NCBI GenBank assembly: GCA_003049465.1
Contig: PYSS01000061.1
Coordinates: 1,747 to 65,746 of the forward strand
From: Magnaporthiopsis rhizophila
Taxonomy: Eukaryota; Ascomycota; Sordariomycetes; Magnaporthales; Magnaporthaceae
Direction of reading: 5' to 3'
DNA length: 64,000 nucleotides
Each line of letters starts with the position of its first letter. The stretch's first letter is position 1. A program made the translations under genes and the position numbers. Below the pieces are notes generated by a model. The model was not told the DNA's origin. It did not search any database and saw only the letters and a list, made by a program, of their open reading frames with translations. Positions 1 through 13,496 of the stretch are shown one piece after another.

Positions 1-3000
1 TTTTTTTTTTTTTTTTTTTTTTTTTCGCAAGTATAACCCAAGGGGAAGGCGAGATCCGTGCTTCTGTGGCTGATTCGCCATCAGTGCGCAATTCTGGAAT
101 GGAGGGCCTTCTCTCCGCTCTTCTCTCTCTCTCCCTGTACGCGACCAAGGGCGGAGCGCACTCGTCCGGTGTTCCATGTGATCACCATCCATCTGAACGC
201 CCCAAAGAGGAGGTTCTTTGCGAGGCTGCTGACAGGTAGACAGCCAAACGTAGCCTGGCTGGCTGGCTTTGGAGAAATGGAGAAATCCCCCGCGCCAATC
301 TCGCCGAGCCATTATCAGATTGGGACGGACACCCGCTGTCGCCTTTTTCCGAGGGGTCACAGGAATCACTTTTCGTGGGGGTGGGTAGGCGCCGCTTCAG
401 GTGAGACAGCTTGACCTATTGGAGGACCAAGGGGCGAGGGGCACTTCCCGATTTGAGTGTTTGCTTGGAAAGCACTTGCTTTTGGTGTGGTGGTGGTGGT
501 TTAGTGGTGCCCTGGTGGTGGGTGTGGTGGGTGTGAGTGCGTCTGACGAAACAAGGGTTGTGCTGAGAGGGGATGCCCAGCGTGGGGGTCCGGGGCAGGG
601 GACCTGGGCATCGTGGGTGGGAAACCATGCAAGCCTTGGGAACCGCGTCGTGTTCCTATTGGCCACTGGAGAAACCCATGGACCTCGTCCATGTCTGTGC
701 TTCCTTGTCACCTAACCCCTCCCCTTTTCGGTTCCTTTTGGCTTCCACCTGACCTGCAAAATGCGAGATTCCGCTGCCAGTCTCACTTGGCTGCGCCAGA
801 ATTATTATTTCCCTCTGGACCCGCGGAAAAAAAAACAAGTTGCTGCTGATGACGCCAGGGGCCGATATGCCTTTTTGAAATACGTGGATGATTTCTAAAA
901 TAAATTGCAAGGCCAAGCCTCCCCGTTTTGTTGTCAGCTCACCTCCCACGTCATCAACGGTAACCCCAGCTTGAATACCGTGCTCAGCGGGAGGGCGGCT
1001 GGGCTCGAGTTGGGGTAAAGAAGATCCCATTAGCGTTGCCCATGGGGAAAGAGCTGGGCGAGTTCTGGGCCAATGAAAACCGTGGGAATGCGCCGGTGCT
1101 TGCCAAGACTTGGGCTGGCCTTCGGGCTGGCCAAGGAGTCCGTCCGCCTCGCTGTGTTTGACAGCCCTTTGACACGTCCTTGCATCCTAACGCCCCGGAC
1201 CACGTAGCCCTTTGGTTGTAATTTATAGGCGCGCCCGCAAGTGCCGACCCGAAGGAGCGAGCGGCCTTGTTGACTGCACTGCCTGGGCGGGCACGCTCCA
1301 GCAGTGAGAAGGGGAGATAGATGGATGGATGCACAATATCTCGATTGCCGATACGTAAAAGCACACCGATATTGTTTGCCATTGTGGAAGCAATGGTTAA
1401 CCGTTTGTTGTAGGCAAACAAATGTCCCATCTTTCCCAGCTGTTAACCCTTGCTTGCGGTCGGCATTTTGGCGGGACGGGCGGGCGGTGCTAGAAATACG
1501 ACCGAGAAAAAGGCATCGCAGCAGTGAGGGCTGAGTGTGCCCTTGCTTGGCGATGCGATCCCGCCCCGCGGGACGCGTCCGGGATTCCATCAACCCTCAG
1601 GGGCGGGCAAGGGAGCCGGTTCTTCCTAGCCTCTCCACCAGCCCGAGCATGGCGAAGAGCATACCCAAAAGGGAAAGGAGATAGGGAGGAAAAGAGTAAA
1701 ATTATATTAATGATAATAATAAATTTAGAAACTAGAAGAAAGAATGAATGAAAAGCACGGATTACCTCAGGTGACAAACCAGGCAAGCACGCTGGTGCAT
1801 AAGAGACGGAAACACGGAGTGCAAACACGAGCGCAAATCAGATGCAACATATTACAGCAACTTGAGGCCGATGCGACGTGCAGCCTTGACGGCCTGGAGC
1901 TTGCCTGGCGCGCAGAGCTAGGGGCTGGGGCTGGTCACTTGACACTGGACGAGTTGGGGAATTGTTGCCACCGCCTAACCCATGAAGCCGCCTCGATTGG
2001 CGTGCGCCGAGGCCTTTAGGTCGACCGATGCCTAGGAAACACCAGGCAGAAAAAATGCAGCTCGGCAAATAGGAGACAAGCAAATATCACCAGAGGCAAG
2101 GCCTCGGGCCGTCGGTCGGTCGCAAGCCAAACAAGAAAAAAAAAGCAAGGGGTGGAGAAATCATGACCAGTGCAACAGTCAGTCGGACTCCTGGCTGCCC
2201 TGGACGCCGTCGTAGCCGCGGCAAACAAAAAACCTCCCTCGGAAGGGTCACGGGTCCCTAGGGCGTTTTTCCAGCGAGGCCCCTAGACGGTCGGTCGCCC
2301 GAGCCACCAGAATGGAGTCACGGACCGCTGGCCTCAGTTGCAAGGGAGCAGCAGAGTGGCAGAGTCAGCAAATCCGGCACGCCTTGGCCGCGGGCGATTT
2401 GTCCCGCTGGAACTTGAAGGAATGGATGGATGGGACAGAAAATCGCTAGGGGATGATGCCTAATCGCTGACGTTTCCCCCTGCACTGGCCGCAATGTGAT
2501 CGAGAGGCCCTCGTTTGTTCTGGCGTCGCGAGACGGCTGGACGTGTCCTCGCTCGGGCCTAAGCATGGGCCCTTTTTTGCCTTTTCGTCTTCTTTTCGCA
2601 TTTTTCATTTGCGCATTGGACGGACAGGCGGGTTGGGTTTCTTTTGGGGGCATGATTTCTGAAGTTGACCATGTGATGGATGTATTTTTGCAGGTCACTG
2701 TCGGAAACAGAAGGGCGGGATCATCCTCTCAGTCAGCTTTCCAGCTCCTGGGTGCTTGGAGGACCCTGGGGAAAATGGAGGGGGACCTGGGCGGGCTGGA
2801 CCAACGGAGCGACCTCCGCGTGAGGGCTGCTGACCCCTCCGCTTTCAGGCGAGACGCCACGATTCGTCGCCTGCCCAGGGGTCCAGACACGCCAATTTCC
2901 GGGGAGAAGGTACCTGAGCTCGACGGGTGGCTGTGATCGCGTCTCCTGCTCCCGACGGCTTTTGCCCCTGTGGTGCTGGCCCACGGTCCACCTGACTCTC

Positions 3001-5038
3001 TCCGCCTTGCGTTTTTTTTCTTGCTCTTTGTCTTCCAGCCTTTGCTGACTTGACAAGACAGCAGCGTGCCTTTTGGATGCAAGGCCCTGAATTGGCGGTC
3101 AGGAACAGAGAGACACCACTTGGAACAAGAATCCAATTTATTGCGCCGTCTTTTTGATCTGTCATCGGTATGGAGCCAAAGTTGTATCCCGTTTATGAAA
3201 AACCGGAACCGATGCGCGACCGTTAGTTATCCTTTGAGGCTGCGCGCGTGCAAGTGTCGCCGCAGCGAATTTGATTGATTCCGCGGCAAACTAATTGGAG
3301 CCATTCCCAGGCCCGCCCCAGGCCTGTCGGGAAAAATGCCACAGCTTAAAATCTGTTTCCAGATTGGAACGTCCCTAAAAGGGGAGTCGGACCCATCGAA
3401 GCGTCTCGTAGCTCGCCTAAACTGTTTCCGGAACTAATTCTCTAACCGAGTCCGTGGACTATTCTACTTTGGGAAGCTTCCCCACAAGGAACTTGCGTCC
3501 GTCTCCCTGGGCAGATTGACCGTCATGTGATCAGTGAGGTACCTCGACGGGGTGTCACAACCCACCCCAGGGGGCCAGAGAACACTTCCTAGAACGGAAA
3601 AGCGCCAACTGCGCCCAGTCCGCAACGGGTAACTGCGCCCAAAGGCACAGAGGGGATCAGCCTCAAGGTCGTGCCGTTTTGGGAACAGCGCTGTGTCTGG
3701 GTTGCTTAAATTACTATTCCAAGCATGGTCAGTCGTGTTTCCTGTCCCACTCAAGAGCCTCTCTCTTTCATGCCTTAACATGAGAAGGGGGAGGCTCTTG
3801 CTGCTGGTGCCAGCCGTTCGGGCTTGAATTCCGACCTTTTGTCCCTATCTCGTCCGTGACCACCTGGGGCCTCGCTCTGAGAACCGATAAATAAGGGTGG
3901 GAGGGAGCAAACACGATCGTCGGATGGGTGTTTGCCCCTGAGGCCGCCAAACAGGGACGGCGGAAAGCTCTGTGATAGGAAGGAAAGGCGGGAGTCAAAC
4001 GCGAGGCGGAAGACGATCCGGGGACATCGGCCAGCACAACCTCATCACACGGCGCGCAAATGCGATGCGAGGGTCGGAGCAGAAGTAGCAAGCCATCGCG
4101 CTGCGAGGGCGTGGTGGGTTTCGTGGCAGTCTCTTAAAGTTCCCTTGTGGTCACCGGTCATATCCGCTGGGTGGAGGGCACAGGACGAGCTACAAGCTCG
4201 CTACACGGCAGGTACTCCCCTGGCCGCGTCTAGAAAGTCTGCGGTACAATGCGCGCAGCAGCGCACAGCGTGCGGGCGTGCCAAATGTGGATCGTGTGGG
4301 GACAAGGACGGGGGCGCCAACCCAACAGGGATGAGCGAGGGAAACGAAGTAGGGGGTGTACGGGCAGGACCAGGTTGGGGGTGTGTGCTTAGGGTACTTG
4401 GGTACAAGGCCGAGGTACCAAGTACTGGGGGTACATGGATCACCGTCCTTTTTACCTCACCGCGAGTCTGTAGGCCGGCCCCCCTGCGTGCTCGGGTCCA
4501 CGAGCACACACCCCATCCCACGCTGGGGCTGCCCGGTCCTTTGCTCATCCACCACATCAAATAATTACGCCTCGATTCGCACTCCCCCATGGTCCACCCT
4601 CTTTGCGCTCCCTTCCCAGAAACATAACAAGACAACATCAACCTCCTGCTCCGCACTTTTTTGTGATTGTTGTTGGTTTGCTCTCTGCATCGCACAACAA
4701 AACTCAGCTGAAGCCTCAGCCAACTTCCAGCCCCTCGACCTATTCCCGCACGCAGTTTGTGGAGATAGCCCAACTCTCCGAGCTGATATCATCGCATCCC
4801 AAACTCGTCTTGCCGCCATCGCGCCCTGCCCGCACCCTGCGCCGAGCCACGACGATAGCAGCAACCAACCTACACCCCGGTGCCGATTACCACGCCCGCA
4901 TCTGATACAAACAGCGCAGTCCTGAGACTGCTTTGAGGAGCCGACGTTCGCGATCGCCTCGCGAACACCGCCGACGACATTACGGCCGCCGCAATTCCCA
5001 CACGCGCTCGACCCGCCGAGCGGACATCGCGCACCACC
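1..5038. other. Intergenic region without a recognisable gene
   Basis: The stretch starts with a 25-T run and contains many short open frames on both strands. None shows a known domain, a usable spliced model or fungal coding composition. Around 1690-1740 it is very AT-rich. From about 4560 to 5038 it becomes pyrimidine/CA-rich, which fits the promoter and 5' leader of the gene starting at 5039. A near-perfect inverted repeat lies at 4394-4425 and is listed separately. Confidence 0.6.
4394..4425. repeat. Inverted repeat upstream of the AreA-like/DUF3295 gene
   Basis: The left arm GTACTTGGGTAC (4394-4405) and right arm GTACCAAGTAC (4415-4425) are reverse complements apart from one extra G, with a 9-nt spacer. 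It lies about 610 bp upstream of the ATG at 5039. It could be a protein-binding palindrome or a hairpin; function is not shown by the sequence. Confidence 0.5.
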
Positions 5039-6908
5039 ATGCCTTGTCTTCTGGACGCACCCGTCCTAAAGGTGGACGCCGAGGCCATCCACCGCCTCGA
5101 CACCCGTGACCCCCAGAACCTCTTCAGCGTGTGGACTGGTGAGTAGTACTTTGGTGGCAGCACCTCCGGACCCAGCCGGCGGCTGGCGCTGGATCCCAAC
5201 TAACACACCCATGTTAGTCTTCGCAAGATGTGCCGACTCTGTCTCTCAGGGCAGGAGACTAGAGAACCTCTCGTGGAGGCTATGGACCCGCGAGACCTTC
5301 TGCGTCGAGCCCCGCAACCCGAAGACCTCAATGCCCACCAGCTCGCTTCCCCGCGACATCGAGAGGAAGAGCAAGCCCTCCCCAGACGACATGCCACAGC
5401 TCTCTGGTAGCGTCGACTCGATTGCATCAGAGGAGGCCATCGACTTCACTGCCGAGGCCTCTCCGATGGAGATTGACCGCCCACGCATCTGCCGACAGGA
5501 CTCTTGCGCTAGCAGTAGGAGTCGTGGCAAGGAGCGCCACATCACCTCGGACGACTTCGAGAAGCTCGTTGTGTCCATCGTCCACAGCAAGGAGCCCCTC
5601 GCCGCTCCCCTGCCCCTGGTCGCGATGCCCATCATCATCTCCAGCCCTGCTGAGACCAAGAAGCCGGCACCAGCTCCCAGCAGTTCACAGCCCCCAGCTC
5701 TGGAGCGCTCCGGCTCCACCAGCGATTCGGAGCCCTCCAAGGGCTCGGCTCCCCAGTCTGCGAACTCCTCTGAGCAGTCATCTTTGTCACCCGCTACCCA
5801 GTTCTCGCCACCCAGCCACACCGTCGTCCGCGGCTTCTCCACCTCCCACATCCCGATGTTTCAGACTATCACAAGCCACCCGAGGCCGGCACCGATCGAC
5901 TCGATTCCCGAGCCGACATCTTCGCCACAAGCCAAGCTGGTGCAGCCTAAGAAGCAGCAGGCCAAGTTCGCGCTCGGCGGCTCTTCTTGCGACGACTCCC
6001 TGAGCGACCGTGGAAACAGCCCCGACGTGTCTCGCCAGCCCGTGCCCCAGATCAAGAGGAAGATGTTCCAGGTCGGCGGCTCTTCCGAGGAGGAGAACTC
6101 CCTCAAGAGCGCAATGCACTCGGCAAGGAGTGGCATGTTCGCTTCCCAAAAGAAGCAGACCTCGTTCAGCAACCAGCTGGTGACGGGCACCATTCCGGCG
6201 CCTGTCATCGACAACGAGCAGTCTGACACCGAGGCCGAGGATGTCGACGAGAGCGCAATTGACGACGACGACGACTCATCCGACTGGGAGGACTCCAACG
6301 AGGAGAGTGGCAAGTCCAGCATTGATGAGAAGACCTTCTTCCAGCGTGTCGACTCCAAAGTGAACCTGACCTCGAGGAGATCTCTCATCACTCTGATGCT
6401 GGAGCGTAACGACCGCCAAGTGAAGCTGGGCAATGGCGCCTCCCAATCGACATCGGCCATCCACCAGGGCCGCCGCCCACCACGGCAAGGGCCGTCGTTC
6501 GTGTCGTCGCCCAACGACTCGGACGACAGCCCATTAATGATGAAGAAGGGCACCCGCCCTGCTCCTCCGCTCAAGCCCATCAACGAGATCCCGAGGTCGG
6601 CCGCACAGCCCATCCTGACTCCGGCCCTGAACACCCACCACCAAGCAGCGCTCTCTCCCAGGACGACGAGGCGCAACATGCTCTCGACGGAGCTGACCGA
6701 GAGCCTCCGGCGACATCTCGTCTGGGAGCGGTCACAGAAGTCGTCGACGGTCAACGCGGTGCTCAAGCGCCGCCACACCTCGCACGACGTGGCCAACCTC
6801 AAGCAGTACCCAGACAAGGTGGTAATGAAGAAGGACACCGAGATCAACCCCAGCAGCTACGACCAGTACTTTGGTCGCGATGCCGGCTACCACTCCAAGG
6901 GCTGGTAG
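5039..6908 (+). CDS. AreA-like domain (DUF1752) / DUF3295 regulatory protein
   Basis: Two exons, 5039-5138 and 5218-6908, joined across a 79-nt intron (donor GTGAGT, acceptor TTAG), give 596 residues. The start is the first ATG in frame and the splice restores the conserved block FSVWTVFARCADS...LENLSWRLW (about residues 29-58). This is the signature of the fungal AreA GATA-like domain, formerly DUF1752. The rest is low-complexity: Ser/Pro-rich up to about 270, then short VGGSS-type motifs, an acidic run (DDDDDSSDWEDSNEE, about 390-410) and a conserved C-terminus (SVLKRRHTSHDV ... YDQYFGRDAGYHSKGW) typical of DUF3295. No GATA zinc finger is present, so it is unlikely to bind DNA like AreA itself. 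Family members are thought to act in nutrient (nitrogen/glucose) regulation; that role is inferred here. Long intergenic DNA lies on both sides. Confidence 0.88.
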
Positions 6909-8744
6909 GCGTTGCCGACGAACATATTCTTAATATTGGAAACCACATACAACAAAGACAACAGTCCTCACCATACGCCCACCTCTACCAAAGATACGCC
7001 ATGCCTTGGTAGGGCAGATTGGAATACATCTGCCCGTGTATAATCACCAGACACGCACTCGCGCAACACACACATTCGCACGAAGACACACGCCAACCGA
7101 ACGAACTTGATTTTGCAAAGCGACTTCTTTTGGATGCATTGGGTCTCGGGGCGGCGTTCTGGGCTCTCTCGTTATGCATTTGGAATGCATCACCCACCGT
7201 CCTGCGCTGCAGACGTCGGATAGGCCTGCCATGGCCTCGGCCTCTTCTGTTCCCATACATATGTGACTGGCAACACTGCCCTGAAAGATGGGGCAACTTT
7301 CATGCCATCTTTTTTTTTTTTTATATTCACTCTAATCATTTCCTCGATGATCAATTCACGGTTACGGCGTTTCCATTATGATACCAGGATTGCGTCTTTT
7401 TTATTGCTTTTTTTTTTTTTTTTTTGCTTTCTGTTTTCCTGTTCTTTTCCATTCACTTCCCTCTCCCTTCCTCTGCGGCCAATGCCTCCTCATGTGGAGC
7501 TGTCGCAGACGCGGTGTGGGTGTATGTGTTGTATATTACCAAGAAAAACAAAACGGCCCTTTCCGGGATCATCATGAGAGAGCGGCGGTGTGGCCTTTAA
7601 CTCCTTGTCCGGTGGTCATGTTCTTTTTTTTTTTTTTTTTTTTCTGCTTCTTTATTTAGCTTCAGCGAGGTGTTTGTCGAATTTGTGGGAAAAAGGCATC
7701 CCATGGCATGATTGGAAGACGACCAAACGCAAAACCCAAAAAGCTCCTCGAAAGAAATTATGAAGAAAAAAAAACCTTCTGCTTCGCCCAAAAAACCTGT
7801 TCCCAACCGCTATATCCTTGCATGTGATAGACGTGATAGATTGAACTGCGTTTGTTGGGAGGTGGCTGTGCTTGTGCCTGGCAGCATGGATGTTTTCCGA
7901 TATCCGACCGCTTGCGAGATAGAAGTTCACCTTGTGTGGATGGTTTCCACATAGCGTGTGTGTGAGTGTGTGCGTGTGTGTGTGTGTGTGGTCCTGGCTG
8001 GGTAGGGTTTGGTGCGAGTCCGTTTTTTCCCTTTTCCGAAAGCTACGGAAAATGCCGGTTGCTTGCTATTCTGCTGATATTTTTCTTTTTTCCGTGACCG
8101 ACCCCCATCCCCGCCTCCAGGTCGGAGAAGTGTACGAAAAGAGGCATGTGAAAAAGGACGGATGGACTTTGTAAAGGCTCGGGGCAGAAAACATGCGATG
8201 ACGTGGATCACGTTCCCTTTTTTCTATTTCTGTTTTTTTTTTCTCTCTCTTCTCTCCCCCGTTCTCCGAAATGGGAGGTCCATCTGGTGTTGGAGAATGT
8301 GGTGCTCGGGGATGGTTGTATCTTGCTATTATCCCCCTCCCCGACTTTTGGTAACCATTTTACACACCCCCTCCCCACACCAACACCTATCACCTGCATG
8401 CAGCTTTTGGGGATTTTTGTCTTCACCTCCCAAGGGTCCATATGTCTCAGACGGCGCAGCAGCTGTTGTTGTTGTAGGACAAGTACGTATAGTACATAAT
8501 CCAAGCAAAGTTGGAACTGGAGGCAGACGGCAAAATCCTTGGGCCAAGCAGATACCTAGGCACTTGGGCTGCCGAGGAGCCGAGGCGCCCGGGTTTTGAT
8601 TTTCCAGCCCCATCCCGGCGCGAGACGGCGGTTTTTGTTTTCGTTTCGCCGTCGCCGACGACAGCTGCCTCCCCACAGTGCGGCGGTGCGGGCGATTCCC
8701 GGTCGGTACGCGCTATTCCCGCCGGGCTCCCTCCCGCAAACCTG

Positions 8745-8745
<1 letters not shown>

Positions 8746-8782
<37 letters not shown>

Positions 8783-8800
8783 CTTTTTTTTTTTCCGTTN
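8746..8800. repeat. Poly-T tract ending near a single-N gap
   Basis: Thirty-seven T, one C, then eleven T, followed within six bases by a lone N at 8800. Homopolymers like this usually end contigs, so the tract length is unreliable. Confidence 0.85.
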
Positions 8801-9465
8801 CCCTCGATGGAGCGGGAGAGCACCCGGAAACAGCGGGGAATCTGTTTAACGTAGCCATCTAAACGGCGAACCCGGTTGTTTTTCGTGAGAGAGGGAGGGG
8901 AGTGCGCGTAGTGGCCCTTTCTCTCGCACGCTAGCTATCGAAGACTCGTTGTGAACTGGCGGTGCAGCATGTTGTGGTTTTGGAACTGGCTAGGCTGGCA
9001 CCAGCCCTGCTGTAAAAGAGTGCAGGACGCAAGCCGATTCGACCCTTTGCCTGCCCGGCGGTGTGCGCTTACCGTGCCGTTCTCCACTTTTTTTTCGAAC
9101 CGACACGCAACGGCCGCCGCGTTTAGAGAACTGCCCCGCGTGTAGTAGTAGTATGCACACAGCCTGGATAACTTCCAACACGGTGGTTCCAGACCCTTAT
9201 CTCCCGTCACGTTTCCCGACCCCACCTGCCGGCCGCTCCGATACGAGGCGCGCCACGAGGACTCCCATGCGTGGCGGCGAAACGTCGGCGTGGCGGGCAA
9301 GGTGTACAAGCACGTGACAGGTACCCGATGGTGGCACTGCACGGGAATGTGGGAGATGGAGGCAGTGTAAATGCTTCGACAGCAAAGAAGTGGCCCTTAC
9401 TCACCATTAGGCAATCCATACTAACCAAAAAGGTAATAATATGGGCTTCGTGTTACCGGGGCATT

Positions 9466-9468
<3 letters not shown>

Positions 9469-9515
<47 letters not shown>

Positions 9516-9557
9516 AAAAAAAAAAAAAAAGNAAAAAAAAAAAAAAAAAAAAAAAAA
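9469..9557. repeat. Poly-A tract split by GGG and a single N
   Basis: An A run of 44, then GGG, 15 A, G, N (9532) and 25 more A. Both sides of the N are the same homopolymer, which suggests a contig join inside one tract. Confidence 0.85.
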
Positions 9558-10438
9558 CTGGGTGAACAGCAGCAAAAGGTGTCATGACTGCCAGGAGACG
9601 AATGGGATTTCCTTGTTGAGGGGGCGCCCGCCGCCTTTGCTGTTCCTGCTAAGTGTTCTTCCACTACTCACCGAGGTGGGGCGGCAGTTTTTTAGTGACG
9701 CGCGCCGATAGGCCGGGCTTGCTCCCGGCCGGCCTCGCTCACCACACCCCTCGGGGCGGCCACCGTCCACCGTGTACAGGGCCCATTAGATACCTACTTT
9801 ACTTTACTGTGTGGAGTTGGCATCTCCGATCCGACGTGCGCCCGCCCTGAGCCGAACAAACGAACATGCATGTCCCGTCCTGCTTAGGCGGTTTCCCAAG
9901 AGAGCTGCAAGGATATGTTTCTTGGTTTCACAGGTTCCCTTCACTCAGACAAACTGTTGCGTGTAGGTAGGACCAAAAGGATGAAGTGGGGCTAGATAAA
10001 AGACCCTCTTTGACGCCCGGGCTATCGTCCGGTTTCCATCCGGCAACTTTTCGATGGTTGATACGCGGCTAGCGCCGCAGACAGCACACATTGCGGGGCT
10101 TTTCATGTACGGAACGAAGCCTTGCCAGACTCTTTACGGCCGGGTTGCTCTGACAAGCGTGGTGGATCGCGCAAGACCTGTTCCGGTTGAAGGCCGCGCA
10201 GTTCTGTTCCACCTCCAAGCGCACGGCACCACAAGGACATGGAAAATACATGCGGTTCGCGGTCAAAAAGGCGGCCAAAATTTGCGCATGGACAAGGCTG
10301 GGTGTACGTAACGATGGATGCATGGAAGGCATTGACAGATAGGGACTTGTTTAGGGCAGAAAAGAGGGGTTAAGGAGGGGAGGAAAGAGGGAAAAAAAAA
10401 AAAAAGAAGATGAGGAGAGGAAAAAAAAAAAAAAAAAA

Positions 10439-10477
10439 NNNNNNNNNNNNNNNNNNNNNNNNNNNNNNNNNNNNNNN
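10439..10477. other. 39-N assembly gap inside poly-A
   Basis: A run of 39 Ns flanked on both sides by A homopolymer. The true length and content are unknown. Confidence 0.98.
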
Positions 10478-10766
10478 AAAAAAAAAAAAAAAAACGTAAA
10501 AAAAAAGACATAAAATAGAATAAAACTTGGGACCTACAGAAAAAGCCGCGCGTGGCAGCGGAGGAAGGACCTGCCGCGTTGCAACCCCCACCTTCGGCGC
10601 CAAGTGCCAGCGTCAACCCCCCGACATCGCAGGGAGTATCATCAAGGCTTGAATTGTTGTAAGCGCGACAACTCCCTGCCACCTACCAACCCCGCCGATT
10701 GCGGTGAAAATGGATACGCAAGTCATTGGCCGCGTGAGGTCAAAATTTTGTGTTGTTTCTTTAGGG

Positions 10767-10769
<3 letters not shown>

Positions 10770-10799
<30 letters not shown>
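10770..10799. repeat. GT dinucleotide microsatellite
   Basis: About fifteen uninterrupted GT units. A second, imperfect GT array lies at about 7951-7990. Confidence 0.9.
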
Positions 10800-10800
<1 letters not shown>

Positions 10801-13440
10801 AAAAGCCAAGATATGCCAACAAAAACTTTTTGTTCTCCTGATGTTCTTATTTTTTTTCTTGGAAGCCTTTTTGCCTGCCGCCTTTGGCCTCCCCACACGT
10901 CATCTATCACTCCTCTTTATGTTTTTACCCTTTTTTTTTTCCTCCTCACCGCATTGTACTTGCCCAGCATGTACCAATCAGCGTCCCTTGTATACTGCTT
11001 ATACACGCATCGCATGTTTGAGTTGAGCCTCTGCCTCCGTGCTGCTTGTCCGAGCTCTTGTCTATCTACCTGCCTGTCCTGTCCCGTCTTGCTAGGTCGG
11101 TCTGCTTCACCGCTTGCCCCAGACGCATACGTGCACGGGCGTCTTTTGTGTCAAAAGAGGCCTGGTGATGTCCCGAGCGCAGTCTCCGCCGCGGATGGGC
11201 TGCGATATTTTTTTTCTTGTCTATCTTCAGTACCGGCTACCTGCAGTGCCTGGTTTGCAAAGGGCACCGCCCATATCCATATTCTGCACGCGAGTGGAAA
11301 CCGCCGGCGCATGAAGCTAGTCGGTGGAGATGGGGAAGGAAAAAAAAAAAAAGACGTCAACACGACTGGGAGTTTGTATCTTGGTTGGCATCGCCAAGCA
11401 GATTTACATTGCTCACTTTGAATCGTGCATGTTTTCTTTGGGCTTGGTGCTCTGCTTGGAAGGGCGTGTTGCGGGGGGCGTAAGGTAGTGTGCGGCGCCA
11501 GCTATCTCAGCTTGGGGATGGCTTCCGATCGCGGGTCTCGTCTGCTGCTGGTGATGAGAGCTTCATTGGATCTGCATTTTCCATTACTCCATCTTCAGGA
11601 ACCCCGCCCCCGCCTTTTTCCCGCCCTTGCGTTTTGGGCTGTCCCCCCACTCCGTCATCGACTTTTGTTGTCAATCCATGACACTTCAAAGGCTCAAAAG
11701 ACAACTCATCATGGCAGCCCTCCTCCCCAGTCTTCACCGACTTTTTCGATGCATTAATTGGCCTGCTGTCCTGGGCAGCTGAGCAGCCATTCACGCCTTG
11801 GATTTAGCTGCTGCGTGGTTTTTATTTTTATTTATCTGTTAAATTTTGCGTTGTTGAGGTATGTTTATTCTGCCTTTTTTTCTTTTTTCTTTTATCATCT
11901 TTTAACCAAATTTTTTTTTCTCACAACGCCCTCCCCTCCGTCTGCACACCCCCAACCATCATATCGTCAAACAACAAAGGCAAAATAGACCCCAGTCGTG
12001 CCCCGCGCCTACGACTGACTGTCGAGCCAGTGACTCAAAGTCACCGTCAACATGCGCTACTGTCCTGGGGCATGCACATGCAACCCCTTTTGCATGGGAT
12101 GCTGTGTTGGCACGACGCCAGACGATCCAAGTGATGGGCTTCCATGCTTGCCCCGTGGGGGTTCTGATATCCGTTTGGGGAATGATTTACCCATCCGACT
12201 ACTTGCCTGCCACAGACCAACTTGGTTCTTCCCATGGCCACAAAGCCATACGTACCCCTCCCCTTTACCTCGGGTGCTGTTCCGCGGAATTGCCGGCACA
12301 TGCCGTTACTCGCGCCGCCGGTTGCCTCCCGGTGACCTGGAGCCTGCTCTGGCAAAATACTACGGAAAGCCTTTTTTGTTCCTGGAAAATGAGGTCGGGC
12401 TAGAGAGAGGGGGCGTGCGTGTATCTCTCTGCACGTACATCACAGTAATCTCTGACCAGAAATTTCCCGACGACGGCAGCGGAGATCGTCCCTCGCTTCG
12501 GCCATGCCGATGAGTATCGGCATTGCTGGGCGTTTGTCTCTCGTGGCGTGATGGCGGCATGATCGCGGCTCACATGTCTTCTCTACTAGAGAGGGGCTGG
12601 TTCCAAGTTTCGTCTTGACGCACCTGAGAACCACACCTGCTTCGGATGATGCCCTCGCATGTCCTGGACTGTGCGGCGCAGAAAATGATGGCAGCGCAGA
12701 CTCGTGTCCATGCCCAAAGGACGGCGGGAAAGCATGGACGTAGTTTGCAGCCACTCCACTGCAACGCTGTCGATGCCGATGCTGTATCGAGGCCCCGAGC
12801 GGCCGTTCCCATTGGAACGAAGGAAGGCTGAATCAAGCACCGTTGTTGGTTGGAACGGGCGCCTTGGCTGGACTTCCATCGCTCCGTCGCGCTTGGGTTT
12901 CAGCCCTGAGCATAAAGCTCGGCCGCTTGATTGGTTGCCGATTCAACATGCCCTCGTGGCCGACTCGGCTCGACTGTCACAAGCCAAAAGGACGACGACG
13001 ACAATAACAACAGCGCACACGCTCTCACCACACGTTCGCCGGCATGAGCCGGGACGTATGTCATGTGCAACGGCAGACGCGCCGGGGCTATGGTGGCAAT
13101 AGAAACCGGCCGAGGCTCTGGATCTTGGGGTTGGCGCAGTTCTGACTCTCTTTTCTTTGCTTTTTGCCTTGGTGTTGCATACGGTTGGGTATTTGTCCGG
13201 CCGGTGGCGACAAGCAAAGCCAATTTTCTAGAAGATTTCGTCCTCGCTACACGGGACGCCAAGCCATGCCTCCACGGCCCCTCTGGCGCCACTGGCACGC
13301 CTCTCCAGGTTCCTGCTAAGCTCACGCCGTCACCAGTCCGGCCGTCAGTCTCGTGTCCGTGCCCTCCGCCGGTACCTGGGATGGCGTCTGAGTTCTTATT
13401 TCTCGGGCCTCTTTACTGTCTTTTTTGCGTTATATTATTC

Positions 13441-13450
13441 TTTTTTTTTT

Positions 13451-13496
<46 letters not shown>
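13441..13496. repeat. Poly-T tract
   Basis: Fifty-five T in 56 bases with one interrupting G. No gene model crosses it. Confidence 0.9.

Noticed and set aside
9271..9711. Lys-rich plus-strand frame
   Set aside because: Made by the poly-A tract and passes through an N.
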